A stretch of DNA of 64,000 bases from Lineus longissimus. Lineage: Eukaryota > Nemertea > Pilidiophora > Heteronemertea > Lineidae. A model generated the notes under the pieces. That model did not search any database. It saw nothing but the letters and a program-made list of their open reading frames with translations, and was not told where the DNA came from. Where the stretch lies: the NCBI RefSeq assembly GCF_910592395.1, contig NC_088322.1, positions 3,536,001 to 3,600,000 of the forward strand, read 5' to 3'. Positions 9,577-19,500 of this stretch are shown here, in pieces; the stretch's first letter is position 1, and the number at the start of each line of letters is the position of its first letter. The translations under genes were made by a program, and so were the position numbers.

Positions 9577-10707
9577 ATGAGTAAAAGCTACGAAGACATG
9601 GTTCTTTTTACAAGAGCTGTATGTGCAAAAGACGGTTTGGCTGTACCACATGTTTCGAAAACCATCATGACCACGTGCTCCAGCACCATTTATGACCCTT
9701 TCATGGGAATAACCAATGAACAGTCATATACAGAAAGTTGCACAACACCACTTTTGGAAAAAGAAACATTTCACGCAGACAAACTGGTGGTTACCATTCC
9801 ACACGAGAATTCTGATGGACAACACAATGTCAGTTTTAGGCGGAAAAAGGGCATGAAATCGAAATCAGATTCAACTTCATCAAATAATCATAATAATAGC
9901 AAGAGCAATGGTGGGGGACAGGGTAGACGGTCCAATTACGACGCTATGGAAGCCATACTGGACAATGATGAAGTTAGTATGGAAGTTGATGATTCTGATA
10001 ACGACGAAAATGAAGAAATCACTGGTTATACAGCAATATCAGAAAATAAGGAGCGAAAATCCAACAGTGTTGTTACCACAGGTGATTTGGTAGAGTTACA
10101 ATTCTTTCCGCGCTGCTGTAGAGTCAGTGGTCGGTCTAGTAACCAGTTTATGATTGTGATGTGTGAGTTGGTGAAAATGTTCACCTCCCCCACGTCCTCT
10201 GTCAAAATGGACATGTTCTTAGCCAACGTCAAGGCATACATGTCACACAAACTGGGAACACTTATATCTGCCGTAATGAACGATGTTATCGAATTCATTG
10301 CCTGGGACATGAAAACTCGCAAGTTAACACCGAAAATGCAAATGTACCTATTCGAAACGGTCGGCAAGGCAATTGTCGATCAAATCGAGTCAAACAGGAA
10401 TAATTTTTCCGAATATAACGTGACGAGTACTTGCAGACGCCCAGGTGGAATGAACACAGATATCAGCGATTACGAAAGCATAAGTTTAAAGTACAAAAAC
10501 CCTCGGACCAATTCGGAATTTCTGAACTCTTCTATCTTCGATACCGATTGTAATTTCTTGGACAAGTCAATCAAGAGGAAAACACGTTGCGAAGACATGT
10601 GCAAGAAACGTCTAAATCGTGCAGGTATCATTCGAAGATCAGAAGAGTCCACACTGAGATTCAAGAGAAACTTTGATATGGAACTACCAACAGAAGATGA
10701 AAAATGA
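9577..10707 (+). CDS. 376-aa protein, unknown
   Basis: It lies 48 nt after the preceding gene on the same strand. Residues 85-155 are low complexity: Lys/Ser/Asn, a Gly run, then an acidic DDSDNDENEE tract. Residues 165-275 look folded, with a helical segment around LANVKAYMSHKLGTLISAVMNDV. The C-terminus is basic (KRKTRCEDMCKKRLNR). No motif identifies it. It ends the rightward gene run; the following kilobase is non-coding. Confidence 0.75.
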   Translation: MSKSYEDMVLFTRAVCAKDGLAVPHVSKTIMTTCSSTIYDPFMGITNEQSYTESCTTPLLEKETFHADKLVVTIPHENSDGQHNVSFRRKKGMKSKSDSTSSNNHNNSKSNGGGQGRRSNYDAMEAILDNDEVSMEVDDSDNDENEEITGYTAISENKERKSNSVVTTGDLVELQFFPRCCRVSGRSSNQFMIVMCELVKMFTSPTSSVKMDMFLANVKAYMSHKLGTLISAVMNDVIEFIAWDMKTRKLTPKMQMYLFETVGKAIVDQIESNRNNFSEYNVTSTCRRPGGMNTDISDYESISLKYKNPRTNSEFLNSSIFDTDCNFLDKSIKRKTRCEDMCKKRLNRAGIIRRSEESTLRFKRNFDMELPTEDEK

Positions 10708-11774
10708 CCACATATTTTTGATACACGATTTAATATAATTTCACAATATACTTCATATTTACATACAATTTTTGTCTTGTTGAATTACCAAATTTTTATT
10801 GTTAAATTTCAGTTCACGAAAAGGAAGTTAGATAAACCCGATCCTTAAGGGGAAGTTAATTTATTACTCATCCTGTTGAAATTAATCTTATCTATCTAGG
10901 TCAACTAATTAGGTCACACAACTAATTAACATGATACAATCAATAACCAATTAATAAACAAACAACAATTTCAAATACACCACGAATATGGGTAAGTTGA
11001 ACCCACTATGCTTAAAGTTGATTACGGAGTTAGTCTAAGTATAGGGAATGTACCAAATCTGACCAGTTTTCTATAGTAATGTATAGGAAACATTAGGGGA
11101 ATCCCCGGAATTTACTACGCATAGGAACATGGTCTGAGCGAAACCGTGTTCGTACCTGCAGTAATTTTTCAAAGTCCACAACTCCCACAAAATAAGAGAT
11201 ATTCGAATAAAAACTTGGTAAAAAAATAGTGAACAAAGTCTTCTGATTCCAATGGTACAGTTTATTTTGATGTAGGACCAATATATCAGGGGTAAATATG
11301 GGCCACTAATGCTTTGCGTCGGCCCTGCCTTATTGTAAATATTTAATTTAGTAAATAAACATACATATACAATATGGGAGACAGTTGTCGAAGTTTAACG
11401 TCCTGTTCAGACACTAAAATTACAATCAGGAAGTTGGGACTTAGAGAATTTTTCAAAAACACGAAAATAAGAAGATTGAAATTTGCTCGAAGTTCTGTTA
11501 ATTTTCGCCAATAATAACTCAACAAATGTGGACTTGGACATTTTTTCGACACAGAAATTTGTTGTAGTTCAGTTAATTTTGGCGAAAATTAACTCAACAA
11601 GAAAAATATTTGTTCGGTAGTTCAGTTAATTTTCATCAAAATTAACTCAACAATTGTGGACTTAGAAAAATGTCAGTACTTACAAAACTATATTCCCAAG
11701 AAATATAACCCATACGAATTTAAAGTTTTAAAGTCTAAAAATACACACTCAAATTCACACAGTCAAATTTCTCT
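10708..11774. other. Intergenic region with ETS sites and E2F/MYB-like palindromes
   Basis: No gene is seen. AGGAAGTTAG-type sites occur near 10825, 10850 and 11431. A palindrome lies at 11572-11593, with GTTAAT arms around a TTTTGGCGAAAA core. A degenerate copy with a TTTTCATCAAAA core follows near 11625-11655. Both are flanked by AACTCAACAA and the recurring GGACTTAGAAAA. The part at about 10880-11330 is AT-rich sequence without these motifs and could be host-derived. Confidence 0.5.
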
Positions 11775-13658
11775 CTACCGAATAACCACTTTTCGAAGGT
11801 TTTCCAGCTGAATGTCCTTCTCCTCGTCTGTCATGCCACATCGCTCAACCAATGGCCACATGATCTTAGTATAGTATTCCAGTTCACGGGCCTTGTTAGC
11901 CATTATACTCTGAATTTCGTGACCGAACACAAAAGAATTGTTTCTTATCTTCGTTGAAGTAGACAGAGTGTGAGTTACACTGTTGACACAGGCACCGTAC
12001 AGCCTATTGGAAACTTGTTTGTTGTTTTTGTACTTCCTTGCCTTGCCGGAACTCCTTTTCTCACCGGCAAGTCTTAGGTGCGGACGACTATCGAAAACTA
12101 TCTTTGCGGCAACACTGTCCCCCACAAAGTTCTTCTGCAAAAGATCCTTTTCAACATCGTAGTTGGTCAGAGTCTTTCGATAAAGTTTACATCCGAATAA
12201 TTGAATGATGATGTTTCGTTCGATGCACAACTCCCTGATCGTGGTATCCATATCTGCGAAATACTGAAGTGTCTGGGGTGTTAATGACTGGTGGTTAAGG
12301 CGCATAAGATTGCGAAGGTCGGTTCGAAGACACCTTGACACAAATTCACGATATCTCATGATAACACTTTCAGTATTGTAAACGTGTCCGATAAACTGAG
12401 AGTAGTCATCCACCTGATCGGAAAAATCGGGGCTGTAATTCGCTAACAACTCTTCAATCTCAAGATCAAACTGCTTTACGGTCAATAGCCACACAGCACA
12501 AATGACACCAGAATAGAGAAACATCATTTCATCTAAACACTTCCTATCGCTCTCCATGTACAAGAGTTTGATCAAGTTTGCTCCGGGATGTTGTTCGACT
12601 AAATCGTGCAACGCCTCTATACATTGCAAATCGACGTAACGAGCCTGATCAGATAATAGGAAAAAGAAAGGAATAAGAGTTGGCAGCGACCATTGATCTT
12701 CCTTGATTGCGAATTTAAACCTCCGTGGATCCACATGGCGAAGGTAAGTCAGGTACATATCGTCAGCTTGGGTTAGGATATCATGGACCATGGTATTCAC
12801 AGGGTCGCCATTTTCACCTTCCGATAATGTAGATGTCACTGCTGTGTCACCACCATTAACACGACGCCGTTTCCTCACTGAACGACTCTGACGTCTACAA
12901 TCGGCATTATTATAGGGCTCATATGGAACAGACCTGAATGCACGAACACACCCCACGTGTCCACGTTTGATTTTAGGCACACGGGGAGTAGGTGGTAAAC
13001 TGTAGAGAGAAAGTTGCTGCTTGTCCTTATCTGAACAGGCAAGTCCATTCGTAACGCACAAGGTAGACACATCTTTGATGAAACTACGGAGACAGACGTC
13101 ACACTCCGTATCTCCGGTGATGGTAAGAGCCGGATTTGCTGGGTCGTATTCCTCGTGGTTAGAGTCCTGTGACGAATGTGGAGATCGATCCACTAGTTTT
13201 AGAAGTTCATTATCATCCTCTGCAGAAATTGTATGTTTCTGCGGTTGTTGTGTCAGCTGTTGAGAAATAGAAACAGAATGTTCGGCGGGTTGGTCAGTAG
13301 AGGGTTGGCCCATAACGACGTTTTGATGCGAAGATACCTGTTCATGTGGCACCGAGTTTGGTTGCGACGGCGCTGGGGCGATCGTCGTCGAAGCTGACAT
13401 CAGTTGATCCTGGAATGACTGCTGCTGCTGCTGTTGATACTGCTGTTTTTGATAAAGGTGCTGCTGCTGTTCGGCGCTTGATGTGGATGCAGAACTTGTC
13501 CGGTACGTGGTATAAGGCTGGTACCTGTTATGGTGCTGATGCATAGCCGACGTTTGGTAATGTGTTGGCTGACTGCTGGGTGGCGGCTGGCGATGTTGTT
13601 GTTGTTGAGATTGTTCAAGGTGAAATAACTTGGTAATAACGTCATGTGGCTGAGCCAT
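11775..13658 (-). CDS. 627-aa protein with Gln/His-rich N-terminus, unknown
   Basis: The open frame reaches 13703, but the first ATG is at 13656-13658. This start lies about 60 nt downstream of a minus-strand TATAAATA box at 13718-13725. Residues 10-170 are dominated by Gln, His, Ser and Pro. A Cys pair (CDVCLRS) near residue 190 and further Cys suggest metal binding. Residues 290-627 look folded and helical (DPRRFKF..WSLPTLIPFFFLLSDQARYVDLQC). A DNA-packaging, tegument or regulatory role is possible. I do not recognise the family. Confidence 0.8.
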   Translation of the reverse strand: MAQPHDVITKLFHLEQSQQQQHRQPPPSSQPTHYQTSAMHQHHNRYQPYTTYRTSSASTSSAEQQQHLYQKQQYQQQQQQSFQDQLMSASTTIAPAPSQPNSVPHEQVSSHQNVVMGQPSTDQPAEHSVSISQQLTQQPQKHTISAEDDNELLKLVDRSPHSSQDSNHEEYDPANPALTITGDTECDVCLRSFIKDVSTLCVTNGLACSDKDKQQLSLYSLPPTPRVPKIKRGHVGCVRAFRSVPYEPYNNADCRRQSRSVRKRRRVNGGDTAVTSTLSEGENGDPVNTMVHDILTQADDMYLTYLRHVDPRRFKFAIKEDQWSLPTLIPFFFLLSDQARYVDLQCIEALHDLVEQHPGANLIKLLYMESDRKCLDEMMFLYSGVICAVWLLTVKQFDLEIEELLANYSPDFSDQVDDYSQFIGHVYNTESVIMRYREFVSRCLRTDLRNLMRLNHQSLTPQTLQYFADMDTTIRELCIERNIIIQLFGCKLYRKTLTNYDVEKDLLQKNFVGDSVAAKIVFDSRPHLRLAGEKRSSGKARKYKNNKQVSNRLYGACVNSVTHTLSTSTKIRNNSFVFGHEIQSIMANKARELEYYTKIMWPLVERCGMTDEEKDIQLENLRKVVIR

Positions 13659-13717
13659 AATGCGTGTGTATGCTATGAAAATCGCGGAGAGAATGGTCGC
13701 CACTGGAATAATTTTCG

Positions 13718-13725
13718 TATTTATA
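13718..13725 (-). promoter_or_regulatory. TATA box of the 627-aa gene
   Basis: TATAAATA on the minus strand lies 60 nt upstream of the ATG at 13658. E2F/MYB-like half-palindromes follow further upstream at 13740-13840. Confidence 0.55.
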
Positions 13726-13739
13726 AGATAAGGCTACGA

Positions 13740-14032
13740 TACGAAAATTAACTGGACAAATTTTTGAAAATTAACTCAACAAATCTGCACTTGTACTTCA
13801 ATATAACTGAACAAATTTGTTGGCGAAAATTAAATCAACAAATTTCCCCTAACTTCCGGGTTCATAAAAACAAGTCCACATAAGGGAGTTGGGACTTGTA
13901 AATTTTTCGAAGACAAAATATTGAAAACAGAAAAAATACACAAAATGTGCCGACGATTCGAGTTCGATATAATTTCACACAGAAACACAATAAGGTCTAC
14001 TAATGTCAAATCCGTACAGAAAATGTACGTTT
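13740..14032. other. Intergenic E2F/MYB-like and ETS motifs
   Basis: The region holds CGAAAATTAACT and GGCGAAAATTAAAT half-palindromes near 13741 and 13815, AACTTCCGGG near 13850, and GGACTTGTAAATTTTTCG near 13893. No gene is visible. Confidence 0.45.
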
Positions 14033-14872
14033 TCAAATTAGTTTATACGAAGTCACGTTACTACGGATTTCGGGTTTCTCTCCGGGGTACTTCTCCAGCA
14101 GTTGCATGGTGTGTTCGAGAATGAAATCCACTGACTGTTCTTTTTCCAACGTAGCGGGGTTATGGACCAAGGGGGCCTGTTCTTCTTTGATAACAGAAAG
14201 AGAATCCTGTAACTTTGAATCCTTGATTCATTTCATATCCAACAATTTCACGGTGCTGTTTCTGGTATACTTTCGATTTTTGTTCTCCTTGTGAAAAGAC
14301 ACAATACCATTTCGTTCGGCGTCTTTGAAGTCTTTTACAAATTCATCATTCTGTGAATCGGTCACAGACACAGACAATTCCATTGGAGGCTTCAGAAATA
14401 ATCGAGAGCAAATCTGTGCACTGGCTCGACGATTATTGCCACTAAATTGAATCAATTCACTGCTGGTAAAAATTGTCTCGTTTAGTCGTCTCAAAACATA
14501 GCCGTGTTTCTGAAAGCACTTGTAAATGCTCTTGGCCAAAGCAAATCGCCGTTGAAAACTGAGATTCTTATTCTGACACACTCGCAGATTCTGGGCTACT
14601 GCGAAATAAACAGTCATCAGGTAGAAATATTTGTTTTCCATAGAACGTATTCTGAAGAATTGTCTTGTAGCTTTGGTGTAGAGTGGGTTTTCTCCAATTC
14701 GACAAACAGGTGCAGGCGCTTTAGTGGGGTTGAAACGTCTGTAGTGCCGATTTCTAACACCCCTACTTCCATGGTTTATATTCACAGCAGATTGATATTG
14801 GATGCATAATGCGCAGAATACAATCATGATAAACAGTCCATAGGACCACCACCTGCAGTTAAAGACAGCCAT
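14033..14872 (-). pseudogene. Membrane-anchored protein gene with an in-frame TGA
   Basis: The ATG at 14870-14872 starts a 214-residue frame. It opens with an N-terminal hydrophobic segment (WWSYGLFIMIVFCALCIQY, residues about 8-26) and continues into a basic, Cys-containing domain with two or three N-glycosylation sequons. This suggests a secreted or type II membrane protein. The frame ends at TGA 14228-14230, but the same frame stays open for another 64 codons to 14033. That part has protein-like composition (charged helix around DFILEHTMQLLEKYPGEKPE). The simplest reading is one gene of about 279 codons broken by a nonsense change. Read-through is the alternative. Confidence 0.65.
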
Positions 14873-14949
14873 CTTACAAATGTGTGCGTCTCAAACTGAA
14901 TCCTAGATTATAATGGTTGTTCAGTAACCAACTTTTTTCACGTTTGTCA

Positions 14950-15080
14950 GGCTTGAGTACATGATTTATCCTCATTGTGTGTATACTATCATGTACTTTT
15001 TGTAAATGATCTTCTACGTGGAAACGTAGACGAACTTTCTCCCAGTGACTACAAGTGTCTGAAGGAACACTTGTATGCAG
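14950..15080. other. Cluster of three short stem-loops
   Basis: Three inverted repeats follow one another: AGTACATGAT (14956-14965) with ATCATGTACT (14988-14997); TCTACGT (15013-15019) with ACGTAGA (15024-15030); and ACAAGTGT (15051-15058) with ACACTTGT (15067-15074). They lie just upstream of cassette copy 1. No RNA family is recognised. Confidence 0.4.
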
Positions 15081-15233
15081 ATTTAGCGTAGAAAGTCAGT
15101 ATTATATTTTGTATTTATCGTTGTATATACCACTATTCCAGATCTAATTCCATTAACCATTAATAATGCCGGTCTCCAATATGTGATTTGAGATGTCAAG
15201 TCTTTTTCGCTGCGCGCTACTTGTAAGTTGAAA

Positions 15234-15908
15234 ATGACATGCCATCAGGGATTGAAATTTGACGTTTTCACGAAACTAAAATTTTTCATATTTTCAGGTC
15301 TGATCGTTTTGCTAACTAGTGAACTGCCTATTGTCGCCAAGTACTTGAGCGAAAAAATGTCAAGTGAAATTCATGAACGCACAGGTAAGAGTGTCTTACT
15401 TACCATGATTGCAATTAGAGAACATGCTTCGCAGTATTACACAGGATTTACGAATTTTGTTATTCCAAAAGAACTCCACAGCTCAACCAAGTATAAAACA
15501 GTCAATGTTCCAAAAAGAAATAACTATTCAAATTGTTTGGATAAACCTGTCAACAACAAACTTTCTGTGATTAGTGTGCGCGATTCTGACTCTGAGCACT
15601 CTGAACATTCTTATACCACGGACTACAACGCTACATCTTCCAATGACACTGTGCAGCATGAACCTGTGCATGTTGAGCGTGTTGTGCCTGTTACTCTATC
15701 TACTCCGTCTAAACCAGTCATGGTTTCAATGGCTACTCAAACAGACTCTGAAAATGACAAAGACACTGAAAATGAACCACGAGGAGTAAAAAGAACAAAT
15801 TCAAAAAATGACTCTGGTTGTGAATGTAATTGTAACTGTTCGAAATCTTCTCCCAAGAAAAAGAAGAAATATATGATGTATGTTTTCGAAGTATCTGAAT
15901 CCGAATAA
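15234..15908 (+). pseudogene. Orphan 3' exon related to the N-terminal part of the Ulp1-like gene
   Basis: The frame from the ATG at 15234 gives 224 residues. TATTTTCAG at 15289-15297 looks like a splice acceptor, and homology begins right after it, so the true start is probably a lost upstream exon. Residues after the acceptor align by eye with the three-exon gene at 38996 (shared EYYTGFT/QYYTGFT and LHSST, similar spacing). There is no protease domain. The protein has a SUMO-interacting-like core VISV followed by RDSDSE, a Ser/Thr-rich linker, a CxCxC cluster and a poly-Lys patch near the C-terminus. AATAAAA follows the stop. It is a truncated paralogue, possibly still expressed. Confidence 0.6.
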
Positions 15909-15939
15909 AATGTATTTTCTATATTATATTACATTTATT

Positions 15940-16250
15940 TTGCATTTCTTCTAACTTCCTGTATTGATGCCTCTATCCTAACTTCCTCGTAGGTGTGTGT
16001 TTTTGCTAGGCATAAAGGCACGGACCATATTTGAAAAATTGGTCTTAAAAGTGGTATTTGAAACGGAAGTTAGGCCAATTTTTGGCGAAAAATGTATGGG
16101 AAATCACTAACTTCCGCTTCAAATTTCATTTTCAAGGGGGGATCCATATGGTCGATTTGGATCCTCTCTTGAAAAATAGTACACGAACAGGAAGTTGTGA
16201 AAACTCATATTCTAACTTTCCATAAATCAGCGGAAGTTGGAAGTGAAATT
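15940..16250. promoter_or_regulatory. ETS-bracketed stem-loop module (in cassette copy 1)
   Basis: ETS-type sites occur near 15953, 15979, 16063, 16109, 16190 and 16230. The stem-loop pairs 16129-16145 with 16159-16175 (17 bp, two positions that would be G-U wobbles in RNA) around the spacer ATATGGTCGATTT. Inverted ETS sites lie on both sides (CTAACTTCCGCTTCAAA before, AACAGGAAGTTG after). The upstream element GCATAAAGGCACGGACCATATT also recurs in the 56-kb module. Confidence 0.7.
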
Positions 16251-16329
16251 CCATGTCTTGTAGTGCTTTCGGAACTTTGGTGAAAATTAAAACAAATCTG
16301 TACTTTGAAAATTTCACCCAGATATTTGT

Positions 16330-16525
16330 TCCGTAGTAGTTCAGTTATTTTTCGCCAATATTAACTGAACAACTGTGGACTCCGTAGTTGGAAAAATAAG
16401 TATCTGACAAATACACCAACAATACATGTACAATAGTCAATTATTACACGTTTGGGCCACATAATACTTAGGCCCTTCAACAAGATACACCAAATGGGAA
16501 AATTTGTTCAGTTAATTTTCGACCC
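16330..16525. promoter_or_regulatory. E2F/MYB-like palindromes upstream of the spliced nuclear-type gene
   Basis: A GTTCAGTTATTTTTCGCCAA..TTAACTGAAC palindrome lies at about 16338-16372, and a half copy, CAGTTAATTTTCGACC, at about 16509. The second is directly upstream of the TATA box at 16534. Confidence 0.5.
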
Positions 16526-16533
16526 AATATATG

Positions 16534-16540
16534 TATATAA
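16534..16540 (+). promoter_or_regulatory. TATA box of the 966-aa spliced gene
   Basis: TATATAA lies 31 nt before the ATG at 16571, so the 5' leader must be very short. A half E2F/MYB-like palindrome sits just upstream. Confidence 0.6.
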
Positions 16541-16570
16541 GCGCAAGTACGATATCACACACAACTAATA

Positions 16571-19500
16571 ATGTCGTCAAGACGAAAGGACACCAGAAGT
16601 TATCAACAACCAGCCGCCATGTCTGCTGTCGATTCCGAATCAAAATCAAGTTCCAAACGCAAGAATACAGACGAGCAACCACAGCCAGCAGCTTCGAAAA
16701 AATCGAGAAGTAGGAAAGAGGTGACAAACGTCCAAGTGGTGGTTAATCGTATACCAGATGGTCCGAAATCACGAAAAGCAATCGACTCTGGTGCCAATGG
16801 TAGTGGCGGTGGATCGTCCAGGAGAGGTGGTAAGGGATCTGGGTCGTCGAAAAGCAGGTCCAAAGCTCGTGAACCTACCCCTGAGCCATCTGAAGACGAG
16901 GCCGAAGACGACGAGGATGAAGAGGCTGATACTGAGCAGTCTGATGGTGCCGAAGAGGAGGAGGAAATGGGAGTCGAAAACGGTAGCGAAGATGGTGATG
17001 GTTCTGAATCTGAAAATGATGGTTCAGAAAACAGTGGTCAGAGCAGTGACAGCGGTTCTGGTAGCAGTAGCAGCGAAAGCAGTGAAGAAAGCGATATCGA
17101 AGACAACAGGCGCCGTAAACGTGTGAAAAGCAAGAAACAACGTAAAACCCCAGTGAAAAGTCGCCCTCAACGTTCGAGTAGCCGAAATGAACAGAATAAG
17201 CAAGAGGAGAAAGTTGCCACGAAGGAGAAGGCTCGTTCGAAACATCATTCGTCAAAGAGGTCGTTGTCGAAGGATAAAGCTACAGCCGCCGCCGCTATGG
17301 AGAAACAAAAGGATAAGGAAGTGGCCGCTAAAGTGATAGCTGCTGCAAAGGAACAGGAATTGGCTGCTGCGAAATTATCTACAACCCAAAAACAGCGCGA
17401 GAGGGGTGGTGAGAAGAAAAGCAAGGATAAACATCACGAAAGGCACAAAAAACACCACGAAAAACACCGGCATTCTGATAAGTATAGTAACACTGAGACC
17501 AAGGACAAACTTAGTCGTTGTGAAACACATACTATGAAACAAACTATTAACTCTGAACAGTCAAATTCACAATCGGATATAAAATCTAGTGTTGTTACTA
17601 CTCCCGAGGAGGAAAAACAGCGATTCGAAGATGAAGACGCGGCAAATGCTTTAGTGAATTTGCAACAGCAGAAACCCGTTATAAAAACTGACGATTTTAA
17701 CATTGAAAATGAAGTGCTAGATTATGAGGATGTGCCCGAAAAGGATAACTCCAACCAGCCATGTGAGCCATTACAGGGAGAAAATGACGGAGGTGATGAT
17801 GGTGAGGAGGAGAGGGAGGAGGACGGAGATGATGACGGCAACGAGACTGACGGCACTGGGGTGATGGATGAGAACGAAATAACAGAGCAGTCACAGTACC
17901 CTGAAGTCAAAGCAGGTAAGACATTTTCCATTTTTTTTATTTTCTGAAAAATTTCTAAGTCCAGAAATTTGTTCGTAGTTCAGTTAATTTTGGCGAAAAT
18001 CACCTCAACAAATGTGGACTTAGAAAATTTCACGCAAAAATTTGTTCGGTAGTTCAGTTATTATTGGCGAAAATTAACTCAACAAATGTGGACTTAGAAA
18101 ATTTCACGCAAAAATTTGTTCGGTAGTTCAGTTATTATTGGCGAAAATTAACTCAACAAATGTGGACTTAGAAAATTTTAATCTGAAAATTAATTATTTT
18201 TTAAATAACTGTATTTCAGGTGACGAAAATGCTGATGCTCGACCTGTGGTATCCAACACCGACCAAGATGAAGTGGTATCTGCTGATGTTAGTGAAACAA
18301 CACCTCAAGTTGAAAATTTCCAACCCCCAGCTGCACCACCACCGTCACCAAAGACTCGTACGCCGACTGGATCACCCCGTGCGTCTCCGAATTCATCACA
18401 CTTGTCTTCGCATGACCAGTATTTCAAGGACGAATACTCTCAAAACTGGGAGAAATGGTGTTTTGCTGGGAAGGATAGAACCAGGCTCTATGATCAGGAT
18501 TTCCCAATACAACCTGAACACTTGTGTCGAAAATTCAGCGAAATTCACCAGCGTCAGGGCAGCGTATCGGATGTGAACAATTATAAGACTCACATGTATA
18601 GGTCACTAATGCAGGGACTACGCGTGCTCGTGTCTTCACTGGGCGATTTTGCCATGTGCGATTCTGATGAGACAGACATTGACATTCGAAAAACTTTAAT
18701 GTTGCTCGCACTGAACGAACACAGGCACCCGTTCTTTGGTCGTGCCATGGGTTCTGAAGAAACTCTGATGGAGGTATTCGACGGTATCGCTGACGGTGAT
18801 GGCATGCGCGAGCCCATATACGATCGTGTAACACTGAACGAATTTTCTCAGTACGTGAACATTGCAAAGTTTGATGTCTCTCGTCATGATAAGAGAAATC
18901 AAAGACTCGCCAAAATGCAACACGATGAACATACTCAGGGATTTATCGTTGGTTTCCTAGAACACATGAAACAGATGCTGAAAAAGAAAGACATCACGAA
19001 AGCTACGTACGATTCAACGGTATCTTTCTTAGACGGACTTACCATTCTGCCATTGGCGTATCTGACAATGTTGTTTCCAAATAAAGACATGAAAGTCTTT
19101 AACCACTCCTTCACCCAGCGCCAATTAGCCATGTTGGATATTTCAGATATAAACAGTGTTGGACTGGAAATCGTGATCTTGCTCGAGGCCATTCTCCTGC
19201 TGCATAACTGTGCGTATCCCGTGTACCAGTACGATAGCTTATGGCCTCATATCCAACCACAGTGTCAGTGTACTGTGCTGGGACTTAGCGGTACCCGTGC
19301 ACCCACCTCAATGGAACATGTTATAAAGTTCATGGGTCTTCTGGATAAAATTATCACTTATGAATGTGACGTAAACAGTGGTAAATTAAATCGTGGTGAT
19401 CGTGGTGTGAAAGAGGCCTTCAAGCTTCTTGTTGAAATGATCACAATGAACAGGATCATGACATTGTCCTACTCTCACAGTTCTCGATGTGAGAAAGTCG

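Larger units (their letters stand above)
15180..16385 (+). repeat. Duplicated cassette, copy 1 (gene end plus regulatory module)
   Basis: This is the longest forward copy of a near-identical segment. Other copies lie at 27824-28723 and 30660-31586 (both 5'-truncated) and at 43949-45266 (inverted). It carries the 3' part of a gene, its polyadenylation signal, the ETS/stem-loop module and an E2F/MYB-like palindrome. Differences between copies are few: a substitution in one ETS site of copy 2, a substitution in copy 3 and a 21-nt in-frame deletion in copy 4. This implies recent duplication. Confidence 0.85.

Noticed and set aside
15193-15222. Ten-codon mini-exon with a GTAAGT donor before cassette copy 1
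   Set aside because: Joining it to the acceptor at 15297 gives an immediate stop in phase, so it is not a workable first exon, although the donor and acceptor motifs look good.
16132-16317. Identical 61-codon minus-strand frame in all four cassette copies
   Set aside because: It spans the stem-loop and ETS sites and is identical only because the copies are recent duplicates. Regulatory DNA explains it better.
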